Shown here piece by piece: positions 33,443 to 42,705 of a stretch of DNA of 64,000 bases. Source of the stretch: Myxococcales bacterium (GTDB lineage Bacteria; Myxococcota_A; Polyangia; Polyangiales; GCA-016699535); assembly GCA_020633325.1 (NCBI GenBank), contig JACKDX010000001.1:1116001-1180000 (forward strand), written 5' to 3'. Positions within the stretch are counted from its first letter, which is position 1; the number at the start of each line of letters is the position of its first letter. Made by a program: the position numbers and the translations under genes. Below the pieces are notes generated by a model. The model was given only the letters and a program-made list of their open reading frames with translations. It was not told the origin of the DNA and made no database searches.

Positions 33443-33991
33443 ATGCATCCCTGGCACGATATTCCGGCATTTGCCGATGCGAAACAGCATCTGTTGAACG
33501 CTGTGGTGGAGATCCCAAAGGGCTCCAACGTGAAGTACGAGCTTGACAAGCGAACAGGCCTCCTTCGGGTCGATCGTATTCTTTATAGCTCGGTTATTTA
33601 TCCCGCCAACTATGGTTTTGTTCCGCAAACTTACTGTAGCGATGGTGATCCGCTGGACGTTCTTATACTCAACAGCGAGCCCGTCCAGTCGCTTGCTACG
33701 TTGCGGGTGCGCGCCATTGGTGTACTGAGAATGGAAGACGAAGGAGCCAGCGACGACAAGCTCGTTGCTGTCCATGCAGATGATCCTGCTTTTTCAGATT
33801 TTCACAGCCTCGATAGACTACCGCAACATGTGCAGCGACAGACCCGGCGGTTTTTTGAGGAGTACAAAGTGCTGGAAAATAAGACCGTGGTCGTGGACGA
33901 ATTTTTAGGCGTTACCCAAGCGTGGGAGATCATTAAAACGGCCATTGATTCTTATCACGCACACTTGGAAACGCTCCGGGCCACGATCTAG
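33443..33991 (+). CDS. ppa: Inorganic pyrophosphatase
   Basis: 182 residues from ATG 33443 (MHPWHDIPAF); the frame extends back to 33290 without family sequence. Family I motifs are VVEIPKGSNVKYELDKRTGLLRVDRIL, YPANYGFVPQTYCSDGDPLDVLIL (three Asp of the metal site in DGDPLDVL) and AVHADDPAFSDF, followed by KVLENKTVVVDEFLG. It hydrolyses pyrophosphate to phosphate in the cytoplasm, pulling forward reactions such as tRNA charging and acyl-AMP formation. Single-gene unit between the lemA operon and a convergent lipoprotein gene. No strong ribosome site is seen. Confidence 0.95.
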   Translation: MHPWHDIPAFADAKQHLLNAVVEIPKGSNVKYELDKRTGLLRVDRILYSSVIYPANYGFVPQTYCSDGDPLDVLILNSEPVQSLATLRVRAIGVLRMEDEGASDDKLVAVHADDPAFSDFHSLDRLPQHVQRQTRRFFEEYKVLENKTVVVDEFLGVTQAWEIIKTAIDSYHAHLETLRATI

Positions 33992-34008
33992 CTGTAGGGG
34001 TTAGCGCG

Positions 34009-34674
34009 TTAGTTGCAGCTGTCGTCTGTGGGCTGTACCTCGCAACCATCGTCAGAGTTGCACGCGCATACGCGCTCGATGTCGGCTCCCGCTGCATTCG
34101 CAGTGGTGTCAGGTGATGTAAAACGTTTGAGGGTGCCGGAATTCTGCCTGGCGCACCCAACGCCGGTGGCGTAGGTTCCAGTGCTCACAGAGTCTGCGCA
34201 GGCATGAAACATTCTGCGAATCACCCTTCTACAATGCGCGTTGTTTCCTTCGTGACCCACGACGTTTTTCGTCGCATTGGAGTAAAGGCCGTGGCTTGCG
34301 CAGACATCGTTACAGTCTTGGTTGGCGTTGCCGGGATAAAAGTAGTTGTATGTACTATCGCTATTGTGATCGTAACTGACGCATAGCGGGCCTAAGGGCG
34401 GCGGCGCGTCCATGGGCGTATCTTGCGGCGTGTCTACGGGTGTATCTTGGGGTGAATCTTGTGGCGTGTCTGAGGGGACATCTTGGGGGGCATCCGAGGG
34501 CACGTCGCCTGGCGTATCAGAGGGAGTGTCTCCGCTGGTGTCCTCTAGCGCGGTGCCGTCCGGGTGCTGATCTGCTCCGCCGTCCTGTGACAGCAGGCTC
34601 TCATCGAAGGCCACACAGCCACTCATGATACCGACGCCCATCAAAAACGCGCCCAATCTGGCGAAGACTCCCAT
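34009..34674 (-). CDS. Lipoprotein with Asp-x-Pro repeat linker and Cys-rich C-terminal domain
   Basis: 221 residues. The signal peptide ends in a lipobox (IMSGCVAF, Cys20). Residues about 45-92 are a low-complexity linker of four-residue Asp-Thr/Val/Ala-Pro-x units (encoded near 34399-34542), then a compact domain of about 125 residues with eight or more cysteines (LCVSYDHN, NQDCNDVCASHG, AHCRRVI, HACADS, GCARQN, VCACNSDDGC). The layout is typical of cell-surface lipoproteins of myxobacteria, where the linker spans the outer layer. I do not recognise the domain. It is divergent from the RCC1 genes and convergent with ppa. Confidence 0.75.
   Translation of the reverse strand: MGVFARLGAFLMGVGIMSGCVAFDESLLSQDGGADQHPDGTALEDTSGDTPSDTPGDVPSDAPQDVPSDTPQDSPQDTPVDTPQDTPMDAPPPLGPLCVSYDHNSDSTYNYFYPGNANQDCNDVCASHGLYSNATKNVVGHEGNNAHCRRVIRRMFHACADSVSTGTYATGVGCARQNSGTLKRFTSPDTTANAAGADIERVCACNSDDGCEVQPTDDSCN
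34399..34542 (-). repeat. Tandem 12-bp repeat encoding Asp-x-Pro units
   Basis: About twelve degenerate 12-bp units such as gacacgccgcaa (minus strand) encode D-T-P-Q, D-V-P-S and similar. The units are in frame and could expand or contract without breaking the gene, changing linker length. Confidence 0.7.
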
Positions 34675-34730
34675 ACTCCCTATCCTTACAGATATTTCCG
34701 GCCGGAGCTAGCCCGAATGATTCAGTTATG

Positions 34731-34758
34731 TTGAAAAAAAACAGATCCATGGTAATAT
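34731..34758 (+). promoter_or_regulatory. Candidate promoter of the RCC1 lipoprotein genes
   Basis: TTGAAA (34731-34736, five of six) and TAATAT (34753-34758, four of six) with 16 bp between, in an unusually AT-rich patch. Transcription would begin near 34765, giving a leader of about 65 nt to the GTG at 34831. Judged by eye; the only promoter-like match in the 156-bp divergent gap. Confidence 0.4.
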
Positions 34759-34830
34759 ATCGTATGGGGAGCATTTCGTGGCGGCCGATCACGTGGGCGC
34801 TACGACGTTCGTGAAGAGCAGGGTGGAAGC

Positions 34831-36261
34831 GTGAGGTTTCGCATATCCTATCGAGGGGGTTACTGGTTGGCGTTCGGTGTGGCCTGGGTGGCTCTCACCG
34901 CGTCAGGATGTGCACGTTCCTTGGATCTCGAGGGAAAGCAATGCCCCTGCGTCCAAGGTTATATGTGCGATGAGGCGACGAATACGTGCCGCAACATTGA
35001 TATTGAAGATGCACGGTCCGATGTGGATGCTCTGGATGCGGGGGACAGTGGGGACACACCACCCGAGCCGCCGGTATATCTGCCCATCCAGCTTGCCGCT
35101 GGGAACGGGCACACCTGTGTCGTGTTCGAGGATGGAGCCATTCGCTGTTGGGGCGCTTCAGGGCTGGGACAACTCGGGTATGGGAGTACAGAAGCCATCG
35201 GCGACGATGAAGTGCCGGGCAGCATGCCGCCTGTGGACGTGGGGAAAAAGGTAACCGCCGTAGGCGCAGGCTACGGCACGACATGCGCGCTGTTGGAAGA
35301 CGGAAAAATACGTTGCTGGGGTGGCAATATGGACGGCCAGCTCGGGCAGGGGCACACGTGGAACATTGGCGACGATGAGGTCCCGTCAAGCATTCCCGCA
35401 GTCAACTTCGGTGGGACGACAGTTGTCACGCAGATTGCCGTCAATGGCGGGCACATTTGCGCCCTGCTGAGCGTTGGCAACGCGCGATGTTGGGGACGGA
35501 ACGATCACGGCCAGCTTGGCTACGGCAATACCGAGTCGATAGGGGATGATGACGTACCTCTGACAGTGGGCACCATACAAGCTGGCGGCACGGTGACCCA
35601 GATCGCGGGTGGCTTTGATCACACCTGCGCGCTATTTGAGGGCGGCAGCGTAAAATGCTGGGGCGCCAACAGCAGCGGACAGCTGGGATATAGCACGACG
35701 AGTGACAGAGGCGACACGCAAACGCCTCAGTCTTGGGGGACCGTCAATATAGGCGGCCAGGTGATTCAAATCGATGCCGGCGCCGCACACACCTGCGCGC
35801 TGCTCCAGGGTGGAACCGTTCGCTGTTGGGGTTCGAACGCCTCGGGGCAGCTCGGGTATGGAAACACCGACGACATTGGCGATGATGAGCATCCCTATCA
35901 AGCGGGGGATGTGAGCGTGGGGGGAACCGTCACGCAAGTGGCCGTCGGAGGATCCCACACCTGTGCGCTGCTCAGCGGTGGCACGGTGCGATGCTGGGGA
36001 TCCGATAGCTATGGCCAACTAGGTTCGGGTACGGGGGAAGCGATTGGCGACACCGAACTTCCCAGTAGTGTGGCGCCTGTGAGCGTTGGTGGCAAAGCCA
36101 TCCAGATCGCCGCAGGCGGCTCTCACACCTGCGCGCTCCTTGAGGACCATACTGTGCGCTGTTGGGGCATTAACTTTGACGGCACATTAGGCTATGGCCA
36201 CACCGATCTTATCGGCGATGACGAGGTGCCGAGCAGTGTCGATCCAGTTGTACTCCAGTAG
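34831..36261 (+). CDS. RCC1-repeat seven-bladed propeller lipoprotein (first of a tandem pair)
   Basis: 476 residues from GTG 34831, preceded by ggtggaagc. The signal peptide ends in a lipobox (TASGCARS), then a short Cys module GKQCPCVQGYMCDEATNTC, an Asp-rich linker, and seven RCC1-type repeats of about 54 residues from about residue 85. Each repeat has the form HTCALLxGGTVRCWGxNxxGQLGYGNTxxIGDDEVP. Every blade carries two Cys about ten residues apart (HTC...RCWG), which could form one disulfide each, and an acidic GDDE turn. Eukaryotic RCC1 is a Ran exchange factor; these bacterial secreted forms are more likely binding or adhesion scaffolds. The close paralogue follows 84 bp later. Confidence 0.85.
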   Translation: MRFRISYRGGYWLAFGVAWVALTASGCARSLDLEGKQCPCVQGYMCDEATNTCRNIDIEDARSDVDALDAGDSGDTPPEPPVYLPIQLAAGNGHTCVVFEDGAIRCWGASGLGQLGYGSTEAIGDDEVPGSMPPVDVGKKVTAVGAGYGTTCALLEDGKIRCWGGNMDGQLGQGHTWNIGDDEVPSSIPAVNFGGTTVVTQIAVNGGHICALLSVGNARCWGRNDHGQLGYGNTESIGDDDVPLTVGTIQAGGTVTQIAGGFDHTCALFEGGSVKCWGANSSGQLGYSTTSDRGDTQTPQSWGTVNIGGQVIQIDAGAAHTCALLQGGTVRCWGSNASGQLGYGNTDDIGDDEHPYQAGDVSVGGTVTQVAVGGSHTCALLSGGTVRCWGSDSYGQLGSGTGEAIGDTELPSSVAPVSVGGKAIQIAAGGSHTCALLEDHTVRCWGINFDGTLGYGHTDLIGDDEVPSSVDPVVLQ

Positions 36262-36345
36262 CAGCTCAGCGTGACATTTCGAAACATCTGCCTTGCCATG
36301 ATTGGAAATTATGACAATATGGCATTCATGCGCACAATCGGAAGC

Positions 36346-37752
36346 ATGGGTGTATTTTACCGTATCACATTCGCCTGCGTCATGATGTCTTTATGCGGGT
36401 GCGCGAGGTCACTGGACCTGGAAGGAAAGCAATGTCCGTGCGTGGAAGGTTATGTATGCGATGAGGCCAGTAATACATGCCGGCGCCTTGCCACTGAGGA
36501 GTCAGGAACCGATGCGCGCCCGGATGTAAGTCCCGTCCCCACCAATCTTCCGATTTCGCTTGCCGCAGGCAGTGCTCACACTTGTGCGCTTTTTGAGGAT
36601 GGCACGCTTAGATGTTGGGGATCCAACAGTTCTGGGAGACTCGGGTACGAGGGAGTTACCGAAGATATAGGCGACAATGAGGACCCGGGCAGCATGCCGG
36701 CCATTGATCTCGGTGCCAAGGTCACCCAAATCACTGCCGGTAGCTTTCAAACCTGCGCATTATTGGAGAACGGAAAGTTTTATTGCTGGGGCGGAGATAT
36801 TCTTGGTGACGCGATCCCTGCTGCAAGTGGAACACCGGTCGACTTAGGAGGCAAAGTACTTCAGCTTGCGGCGGGTTGGGACCATACCTGCGCACGTCTT
36901 GAGCAGGGAGAAGTTGTGTGTTGGGGCAATGGACTATACGGTCAATTAGGTTACAAGAATACCCAATCCATCGGCTACACGGAGCTGTCCCCTGATTCGC
37001 CGCGCGTCAGCATCGGCGGCGAAGCCATCAGTATTTCAGCGGGCCGCCGGCGTACATGTGCGGTGCTCAGCGATGGTCGGGTTCGTTGCTGGGGATGGAA
37101 CTACCGAGGCTCGCTTGGATACCATACTACGACTTCGAATATTGGCGACGATGAATTTCCTAGTAGCATGGGACCGCTGCTGCTTCTCTATCACGGCGAT
37201 CTGAATGTGGTGGAAATTCCAGCGATAAGTATCACAAGCGGAAAACTGCACAACTGCACCCGGCATGAGGACGGCGGTATAGCGTGCTTTGGAGCCAACT
37301 CCACCGATAACTTGAACGGCACGGACAAAGGCTGTTTGGGTATGGGCCATTCAAATGATATAGGCGATAACGAGTCCCCCAGAACGTCTCAGGGCGTAAG
37401 CATAGGAGGCGTGGCGGTGCAATTGGTGGCCGGGGACGACCACACTTGCGCGCTCCTTAGCGATGGTGTTGTGCGGTGCTGGGGCGGGGCATCATGGGGC
37501 AAGCTCGGGTATGGCAATGCAGCCAATATTGGCGATGACGAGGGCGAGTTTCCTTCAACCGTAGGCGTCGTCAGTGTCGGCGGTAAGGCTGAGCAGATTG
37601 TCGCGGGAGCTGAGCATACCTGTGCACTGCTTGAAAACGGAGACGTGCGCTGCTGGGGCAACGGCGGCAACGGTCGGTTGGGCTATGGAAATACCAATAG
37701 CATAGGCACAAATGAGGTGCCGAGCAGTGTGGGCCCTGTTGTGCTCCAGTAG
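36346..37752 (+). CDS. RCC1-repeat seven-bladed propeller lipoprotein (second of a tandem pair)
   Basis: 468 residues from ATG 36346; a GTG at 36271 in frame is upstream, but ATG 36346 is preceded by cggaagc, the same spacing and sequence as for its paralogue, and gives the matching start MGVFYRITFACVMMSLCGCARSLDLEGKQCPC. The lipobox, Cys module and seven repeats follow. The second repeat is shortened (about 45 residues) and the fourth and fifth are enlarged by insertions, so this copy has diverged more than the first. The Cys pair is kept in all blades. Duplication of one gene is the simplest origin. Ligand unknown. Confidence 0.83.
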   Translation: MGVFYRITFACVMMSLCGCARSLDLEGKQCPCVEGYVCDEASNTCRRLATEESGTDARPDVSPVPTNLPISLAAGSAHTCALFEDGTLRCWGSNSSGRLGYEGVTEDIGDNEDPGSMPAIDLGAKVTQITAGSFQTCALLENGKFYCWGGDILGDAIPAASGTPVDLGGKVLQLAAGWDHTCARLEQGEVVCWGNGLYGQLGYKNTQSIGYTELSPDSPRVSIGGEAISISAGRRRTCAVLSDGRVRCWGWNYRGSLGYHTTTSNIGDDEFPSSMGPLLLLYHGDLNVVEIPAISITSGKLHNCTRHEDGGIACFGANSTDNLNGTDKGCLGMGHSNDIGDNESPRTSQGVSIGGVAVQLVAGDDHTCALLSDGVVRCWGGASWGKLGYGNAANIGDDEGEFPSTVGVVSVGGKAEQIVAGAEHTCALLENGDVRCWGNGGNGRLGYGNTNSIGTNEVPSSVGPVVLQ

Positions 37753-37794
37753 TGAGCTCCTAGGATATTGGCTGGATCTTAGACGTACCCATGG

Positions 37795-38898
37795 CTACGC
37801 CGTAACTTTGTGCAGGCTTTTCGAGGCGAGGTAAACGAGCACGACGCTCATCGCAGCCAAGGCTGCAATATGGGGCCATAGCTCGTAGGCATTGGCGTGA
37901 CGCAGCACCACGCCCCGCATAATTGCGATCATATGGGTGGGCGGCAGCATGATTCCCACCGCTTTGAGGAATGTGGGCAACCCTTCAAAGGGAAAAATAT
38001 AGCCCGAGAGAAAAATCGACGGGAGCGCCGACATCTGCGTGAGTTGAAAGGCCTGCGCTTGGGTCTTGGCGCGGGTGGAAATGAGAAGGCCGAGCGATAA
38101 CAACGAAAACACGTATATGAGTGCAACCGCATAGAGCAGTGCTAGACTACCCGCAATTGGGACTCTGAACCCATAGCGCATCAGCCCCAGCACCAGCGTC
38201 ATTTCTGCGAGGCCGACAAATAGGTAGGGGCCGAGTTTTCCGAGCATGAGGCCGAGTGGATGGACCGGTGTCACCAGGAGCTGCTCCAGTGTGCCCTGCT
38301 CGCGCTCCCTCACGATAGAAGTGGCCGAAAGGGCTACAGCGACGAAATAAAGCAAAATGGCGACCAAGCCTGGTATGAGGAAATTGGCGGTTCTGCCCTC
38401 AGGATTGAACAGGATCATCGGTTGCGCGGCCAATCCATCCCGGGGCTGCACTGTACGCGCGGAAATGGCATTATTGTTAGCCACGAGACCGTTGATCGCC
38501 GCGAGTGCCTGGGCGCTTACCGTTGAGTCCGAGCCATCGATTAGCACCAACATCTGTGCACGCTGCCCGCGGATTCTTCGGTTGCGGAATCGAGGCGGAA
38601 TGACGACGGCCACCTTGGCGTTGCCTGAGCGTATGCGGCGGCGCGCCTCATCGGGGCTCGCAGTGAGGGCAGTGATCTTAAATGTACCCGAGGCTGTTAG
38701 CTGGTCCATCAATAGCCGGCTATCGACGGACCGGTCCTGATCCACGATCACGGTAGGCACATCGTGGACAGTTTGATCAATGAACCCAAAAAGCAACAAT
38801 TGCATGGCGGGCAACATGACGGCGAGCCGCAGCGTGCCTCCATCCCGTAAGATATGCAGGAATTCTTTGCGAAATACCGCGTAAAATGAGGCGTACAC
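37795..38898 (-). CDS. ABC-2 type export permease
   Basis: 367 residues. An N-terminal membrane segment (LRLAVMLPAMQLLLFGFID) precedes a large periplasmic loop of about 130 residues (PTVIVDQDRSVDSRLLMDQL), then five membrane segments with TSIVREREQGTLEQLLVTPVHPLGLMLGK in between, as in YhhJ/YbhR-type ABC-2 permeases. With the ATPase and HlyD-type adaptor upstream it makes a tripartite exporter, typically for drugs, dyes or lipids. Only one permease gene is present, so it may act as a homodimer. Two bp separate it from the ATPase gene. Confidence 0.9.
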   Translation of the reverse strand: MYASFYAVFRKEFLHILRDGGTLRLAVMLPAMQLLLFGFIDQTVHDVPTVIVDQDRSVDSRLLMDQLTASGTFKITALTASPDEARRRIRSGNAKVAVVIPPRFRNRRIRGQRAQMLVLIDGSDSTVSAQALAAINGLVANNNAISARTVQPRDGLAAQPMILFNPEGRTANFLIPGLVAILLYFVAVALSATSIVREREQGTLEQLLVTPVHPLGLMLGKLGPYLFVGLAEMTLVLGLMRYGFRVPIAGSLALLYAVALIYVFSLLSLGLLISTRAKTQAQAFQLTQMSALPSIFLSGYIFPFEGLPTFLKAVGIMLPPTHMIAIMRGVVLRHANAYELWPHIAALAAMSVVLVYLASKSLHKVTA

Positions 38899-38900
38899 GC

Positions 38901-39875
38901 TTAGCTACTCGTTTTTTCCAAAAGGCCCCGGGATGCATCTTCGGTGAGTTTGACAAAAACATCTTCCAGCGTGGGTTCTACGGCGCGAATCTCGGGTTGC
39001 CCAAATCCGGCGGTCTGAAGAGCCTCGATGAAAGTTTCATTCGACATGGTTGTTTCGATGAGTGCGTGCACGCTTTGCCCAAACACCGTCGCGTCACTGC
39101 AGAAGCGTTGTGTTCTAAGCCAGGCAAGAGCAGGAGCAGGGTGACGCGTTTGTATTTCAACACGCCTCATATGGGGCGGATGCACCTGGGGCAGTTGCTT
39201 GAGTTCCTCAGGCGCTCCTGAGACCAGGAGCTTGGAGAGGAAAAGATACGCCACCTCGCCACAACGTTCTGCCTCGTCCATATAATGGGTAGTGACAAAC
39301 AGCGTCACCCCTTGGGCTGCGAGCGCAAAGAGCAAGTCCCACAACTCCCGACGTGCCACGGGGTCAATGCCCGCTGTGGGTTCGTCCAGGAACACTACCT
39401 TGGGCTCGTGAAGCAACGCAGCCCCAAGTGCAAGGCGCTGCTTCCATCCCCCCGACAACCTGCCGGCTCGGCGTTTGGTGTAAGGTCCGATGTGGGTGAG
39501 TTCGATGACCGCCTCCCGACGTTTTCCGAGCTGCTGCCCAGAAAGACCGTAGATGCGGCCAAAAAAGTCTAAATTCTCAAGCACCGTCAGATCCTCGTAC
39601 AACGAAAACTTCTGCGACATGTATCCCACATGTTTGCGAATTTGTTCGCCTTGTGTCGCCACATCCATACCGAGCACCGCGGCAGAACCGGAGCTTGGAG
39701 CGAGCAAACCGCAAAGGACCCGGATGAGTGTGGATTTTCCGGAACCGTTGGGTCCGAGAAGTCCATAAACCTGACCTGTCGGTACTTCGAGACTTACATC
39801 ATCCAATGCGACGACAGCATCAAACCGGCGGCCCACGTGGCTCACAGATATCGCGGCATCCATCGGGGAAGTCAT
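38901..39875 (-). CDS. ABC transporter ATP-binding protein
   Basis: 324 residues. Walker [10 protein letters not shown] (near residue 39), the Q loop [14 protein letters not shown], signature [12 protein letters not shown] (near 140), Walker [14 protein letters not shown] and the switch His in [12 protein letters not shown] are all intact. The C-terminal 90 residues are an extra domain common in exporters of the CcmA/YhiH type. Its start overlaps the adaptor gene stop by 4 bp (ATGA on the minus strand). It powers the permease at 37795. Confidence 0.95.
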   Translation of the reverse strand: MTSPMDAAISVSHVGRRFDAVVALDDVSLEVPTGQVYGLLGPNGSGKSTLIRVLCGLLAPSSGSAAVLGMDVATQGEQIRKHVGYMSQKFSLYEDLTVLENLDFFGRIYGLSGQQLGKRREAVIELTHIGPYTKRRAGRLSGGWKQRLALGAALLHEPKVVFLDEPTAGIDPVARRELWDLLFALAAQGVTLFVTTHYMDEAERCGEVAYLFLSKLLVSGAPEELKQLPQVHPPHMRRVEIQTRHPAPALAWLRTQRFCSDATVFGQSVHALIETTMSNETFIEALQTAGFGQPEIRAVEPTLEDVFVKLTEDASRGLLEKTSS

Positions 39876-40903
39876 GGATGGATCCGTACATATGCCGCCA
39901 TGCCGGGACGCAACACATCGGAAGCGTCATTTATGCGCACCCGTGCGGCAAAGACCTGGTTGGCACGCTCATCGGCGGTCTGAAGATTTCGCGGAGTATA
40001 CTCGCCTTGATGACTGACGTACTCTACCACACCCGCAAAGGCGCGTTTCGGGAAGGAGTCGACAGTGACGGGTACCGACAGTCCTGGGCGAATGTGACCC
40101 AGTTGGGTCTCGGGCACATACACCCGGACAAAAAGCCGACCTGGCTCAAGCAGCCGCGCCGCGGTGGCGTTGGGCGCAAGGATGTCACCGGGCCGTAAGT
40201 CCAACGCTTCCACCCGTGCATCAGCAGGAGCGCGAATGGTAAGTTCTTCTATTTGCTTGTCTATTTGCTGCATGTGGCCTACGGCGACATCGCGTGTACC
40301 TTCGGCAGCTTTGACGTCTTGGGGCGTCGCTTGAACCAATTGCTCAAGCTCAGCCCGGTAGGCGGCGCGCTCGGCGTCGGCATTCTTGAACGCGATATTT
40401 GCGTTATCCAAGGCTGCTTGAGATGTCGCCCCACTTGAAAACAGTTGTCGGCTCCTTTCGAGATCTATCCTGGATTTTTCGAGTGCCACTTTTTGCGCAT
40501 CTAGGCGTGCGCGCGCAGCCGTGATTTGTTGCCGGCGGGCGCTGGGAACGCCCCGCGAAGCTGATACCTTCTCTAGGGCAGCCTCCGCTTGCTTGAGCTG
40601 GCCCTCGGCCTGCAAGCGAAGCGCGTCGAGCTCGTGGGCTTCAAGCACAATGAGTGCCTGACCGGCCCGCACGCGGTCGCCCTCATCGGCCAGAACAGCC
40701 TGGATGCGTCCACCGACTCTGGAACCCACATCGATCGTCCAGGCCTCTACGGTACCGCTCCACGTCAGCGACCGCTTAGAGGTCCCTCGAGCGTAAAGTC
40801 CATAACCGACAAGTGCTGCGATGACGATCAGTAGCAGTACAATTAAACGAGTGCGCAAAGCGAATGCTCCCGGGACGTGTGTGTAGGGGCCCTGTCCTAC
40901 CAC
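39872..40903 (-). CDS. HlyD-type membrane fusion protein
   Basis: 343 residues from GTG 40903; a TTG fifteen codons on would also leave the anchor intact, so the start is uncertain. One N-terminal membrane segment ([19 protein letters not shown]), lipoyl half-motifs ([37 protein letters not shown] and [12 protein letters not shown]), a long alpha-hairpin (about 95-210) and a beta-barrel domain are visible, as in YbhG/EmrA-like adaptors. It links the inner-membrane ABC exporter to an outer-membrane channel, which is not encoded in the window. Eight bp separate it from surE upstream. Confidence 0.9.
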   Translation of the reverse strand: MVGQGPYTHVPGAFALRTRLIVLLLIVIAALVGYGLYARGTSKRSLTWSGTVEAWTIDVGSRVGGRIQAVLADEGDRVRAGQALIVLEAHELDALRLQAEGQLKQAEAALEKVSASRGVPSARRQQITAARARLDAQKVALEKSRIDLERSRQLFSSGATSQAALDNANIAFKNADAERAAYRAELEQLVQATPQDVKAAEGTRDVAVGHMQQIDKQIEELTIRAPADARVEALDLRPGDILAPNATAARLLEPGRLFVRVYVPETQLGHIRPGLSVPVTVDSFPKRAFAGVVEYVSHQGEYTPRNLQTADERANQVFAARVRINDASDVLRPGMAAYVRIHP

Positions 40904-40911
40904 TCACGGAA

Positions 40912-41685
40912 CTATAAAGGGAGGGCTCCGGAAGCCCGGGCTACGATCTCGTGACTGAACGACACGTGCGGTCCATGGGTAGCGTCCAAGCTTAGGGGGG
41001 TCACCGATACGAAGCCGGCATCGACAGCTTCGGTGTCAGAACCTTCGAGCGGCTGGTGGTGCGCGCCGGGTCCCCCAACCCAATAGTACTCAGCGCCCCT
41101 GGGATCATGTCTCACCGTTACCTCGTCATCGTAGAGGCGCCTCCCCAGGCGCGTCGAGCGGATCCCGACGGGCTCCCTCGCAGGGAAGTTCACATTCAGC
41201 AAGAGTGTTTGCCCCGAGGGGGGATGTATCTCAAGAATGTGCATAGCAAACGCCGTGGCAAAGTCGGCAGCGTGTTCGAGATATGCGAGATTGAGGGAAG
41301 AAAACGCCACGGCTGGAATGCCCCGCAATGCGCCCTCGCGCGCCGCGGCAACCGTCCCCGAGTAAAAAACATCGCTACCCAAATTCGCGCCGTGGTTGAT
41401 GCCGGACAGTACTAAGTCCGGCCAGCGAGGCAGAATGTCTTTTCGGTGTAAAGCGATATAGACGCAATCGACGGGCGTGCCATCGGTAGCATGGACCGCC
41501 TCATCCGCCTTGCGATGCCGCAATGGACGACGCAGGGTGATGGAATGGCTCCTGGCGCTTTGTTCAAGCTCAGGAGCCACCACCACCACATCTGCCACGC
41601 GCAGTAAGCGGTCTCTCAAAAGCAACAGACCTCGGGCCGTGACGCCGTCGTCGTTGGACAGCAATATCATGGGGCGCGCGTTCAT
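40912..41685 (-). CDS. surE: 5'/3'-nucleotidase SurE
   Basis: 257 residues. The metal site is at the N-terminus, ILLSNDDGVTARG (Asp11, Asp12), then VVVVAPELEQSARSHSITL, GTPVDCVYIALH and LVLSGINHGANLGSDVFYSGTVAAAREG, all signature segments of SurE. The enzyme removes phosphate from nucleoside monophosphates in the cytoplasm and is linked to stress and stationary-phase survival. It is the first gene of a unit that continues into the ABC exporter, probably by simple proximity. Confidence 0.96.
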   Translation of the reverse strand: MNARPMILLSNDDGVTARGLLLLRDRLLRVADVVVVAPELEQSARSHSITLRRPLRHRKADEAVHATDGTPVDCVYIALHRKDILPRWPDLVLSGINHGANLGSDVFYSGTVAAAREGALRGIPAVAFSSLNLAYLEHAADFATAFAMHILEIHPPSGQTLLLNVNFPAREPVGIRSTRLGRRLYDDEVTVRHDPRGAEYYWVGGPGAHHQPLEGSDTEAVDAGFVSVTPLSLDATHGPHVSFSHEIVARASGALPL

Positions 41686-41735
41686 ATAGCTTCTTGTTGG
41701 CTTGCGCCTAAAGCGAGGCAGCGATCGGCCAAATG

Positions 41736-42224
41736 CTACGCCTGAGAGCCATGGGTCGTGCGATGGCCAGCCAGGTTGCGAGCGGGCACCTGGCTTGGCG
41801 TCGCTGAAGCCTGCCCTCCGGCAGAAGATGTTTTCAGATGCTTGGCCTCTGCCGCATCGAGATGGTTCAATAAATGCTGAAGTTGCTCGCGAATAGCCAA
41901 CAGGTCCGCCCGAAGATTGGTTTCGGCCGCCGCGCTCTGCCTCGTGGGCTCGACCGTGCCATCCTGTCGATCCTTGATAAGCTCCTGAAGCCGTTTACGC
42001 GCGCCCGGCACTGTATAGCCATCATCATGCAGCAGCTTGCGGATCATCACGGCAAGCTCAACATCACGGCGTCGATATACCCGGTGGGATCCGCGGGTTT
42101 TCATGGGTCGAAGTACGTGGAATTCTTCTTCCCAGTATCGTAGCACGTGAGGCCTTACTCCGACGATGCTGGCGACTTCGCCAATACGAAAAAACAATTT
42201 ATCGGGTAGAGACGAAACAGACAA
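41736..42224 (-). CDS. MerR family transcriptional regulator
   Basis: 162 residues; ggaagg sits just ahead of ATG 42224. The winged helix-turn-helix is at residues 12-82 (FRIGEVASIVGVRPHVLRYWEEEFHVLRPMKTRGSHRVYRRRDVELAVMIRKLLHDDGYTVPGARKRL), followed by an Ala/Gln-rich tail with a short coiled-coil and no Cys metal site. This branch of MerR is regularly found beside ihfA in Deltaproteobacteria/Myxococcota. Its targets are unknown; its position after ihfA suggests a conserved housekeeping role. Confidence 0.9.
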   Translation of the reverse strand: MSVSSLPDKLFFRIGEVASIVGVRPHVLRYWEEEFHVLRPMKTRGSHRVYRRRDVELAVMIRKLLHDDGYTVPGARKRLQELIKDRQDGTVEPTRQSAAAETNLRADLLAIREQLQHLLNHLDAAEAKHLKTSSAGGQASATPSQVPARNLAGHRTTHGSQA

Positions 42225-42301
42225 TGCAACCTTCCCCGTCGAACACTGATGGTACCCGATTTAAAATTCTTAAGTAAAGAGGGTCTCGCGGCTCGCGGGC
42301 C

Positions 42302-42625
42302 TTATTCCTGTTTCGAGTTTGCTTTCTCCGGGGGATTTAAGATCGATTTGAGGATTTGGCTGTATTTAAAACGCACGACGCGCCTGGCTTTTATCGGATG
42401 TGGTTGTTTCGTGCGCGGGTTTAGGCCCATACGGCGCTCCTTGTCACGCACAATAAAGTTGCCATACCCCGATAGTTTTACCAATCGACCCTGCGCCAAC
42501 TCCTCCTTCATGATATCAAAAAAGGATTCAACGAGCTCCGCAGCCTCTTTTTTTGATAGCCCACCGACCTCGTCATACACGCGGTCGATGATTTCAGCTT
42601 TGGTCATCGTATGTTCTTTGCTCAT
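42302..42625 (-). CDS. ihfA: Integration host factor subunit alpha (HU family)
   Basis: 107 residues from ATG 42625, which is spaced correctly from gagg; the frame opens two codons earlier at a TTG. HU/IHF fold: MTKAEIIDRVYDEVGGLSKKEAAELVESFFDIMKEEL, then VKLSGYGNFIVRDKERRMGLNPRTKQPHPIKARRVVRFKYSQIL, with the DNA-intercalating Pro in NPRT. It bends DNA and commonly assists sigma-54 promoters, two candidates for which are in this window. Its place after pheT is the classical one. Confidence 0.93.
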   Translation of the reverse strand: MSKEHTMTKAEIIDRVYDEVGGLSKKEAAELVESFFDIMKEELAQGRLVKLSGYGNFIVRDKERRMGLNPRTKQPHPIKARRVVRFKYSQILKSILNPPEKANSKQE

Positions 42626-42676
42626 AACCAAACCTCATTGAGGGGCCCCAAATGCGATACGGTTCGTACATCCCAC

Positions 42677-42705
42677 ACTATGAAGGCTGCCGCTCCACAT
42701 GGCAA
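42677..42705 (-). promoter_or_regulatory. Candidate promoter of ihfA
   Basis: On the minus strand TTGCCA (42705-42700, five of six) and CATAGT (42682-42677, four of six) are 17 bp apart. The transcript would start near 42670, about 45 nt before the ihfA ATG. It would let ihfA-merR be expressed apart from pheST. Further upstream, 42735-42750 is a perfect six-bp hairpin (AAAATC/GATTTT with a four-base loop) that could weakly attenuate readthrough from pheT. Confidence 0.35.

Noticed and set aside
34831..37752. CRISPR or DNA-level tandem repeat in the RCC1 genes
   Set aside because: The similarity is at protein level, about 54 residues per unit, with diverged codons; there are no identical repeats with spacers.
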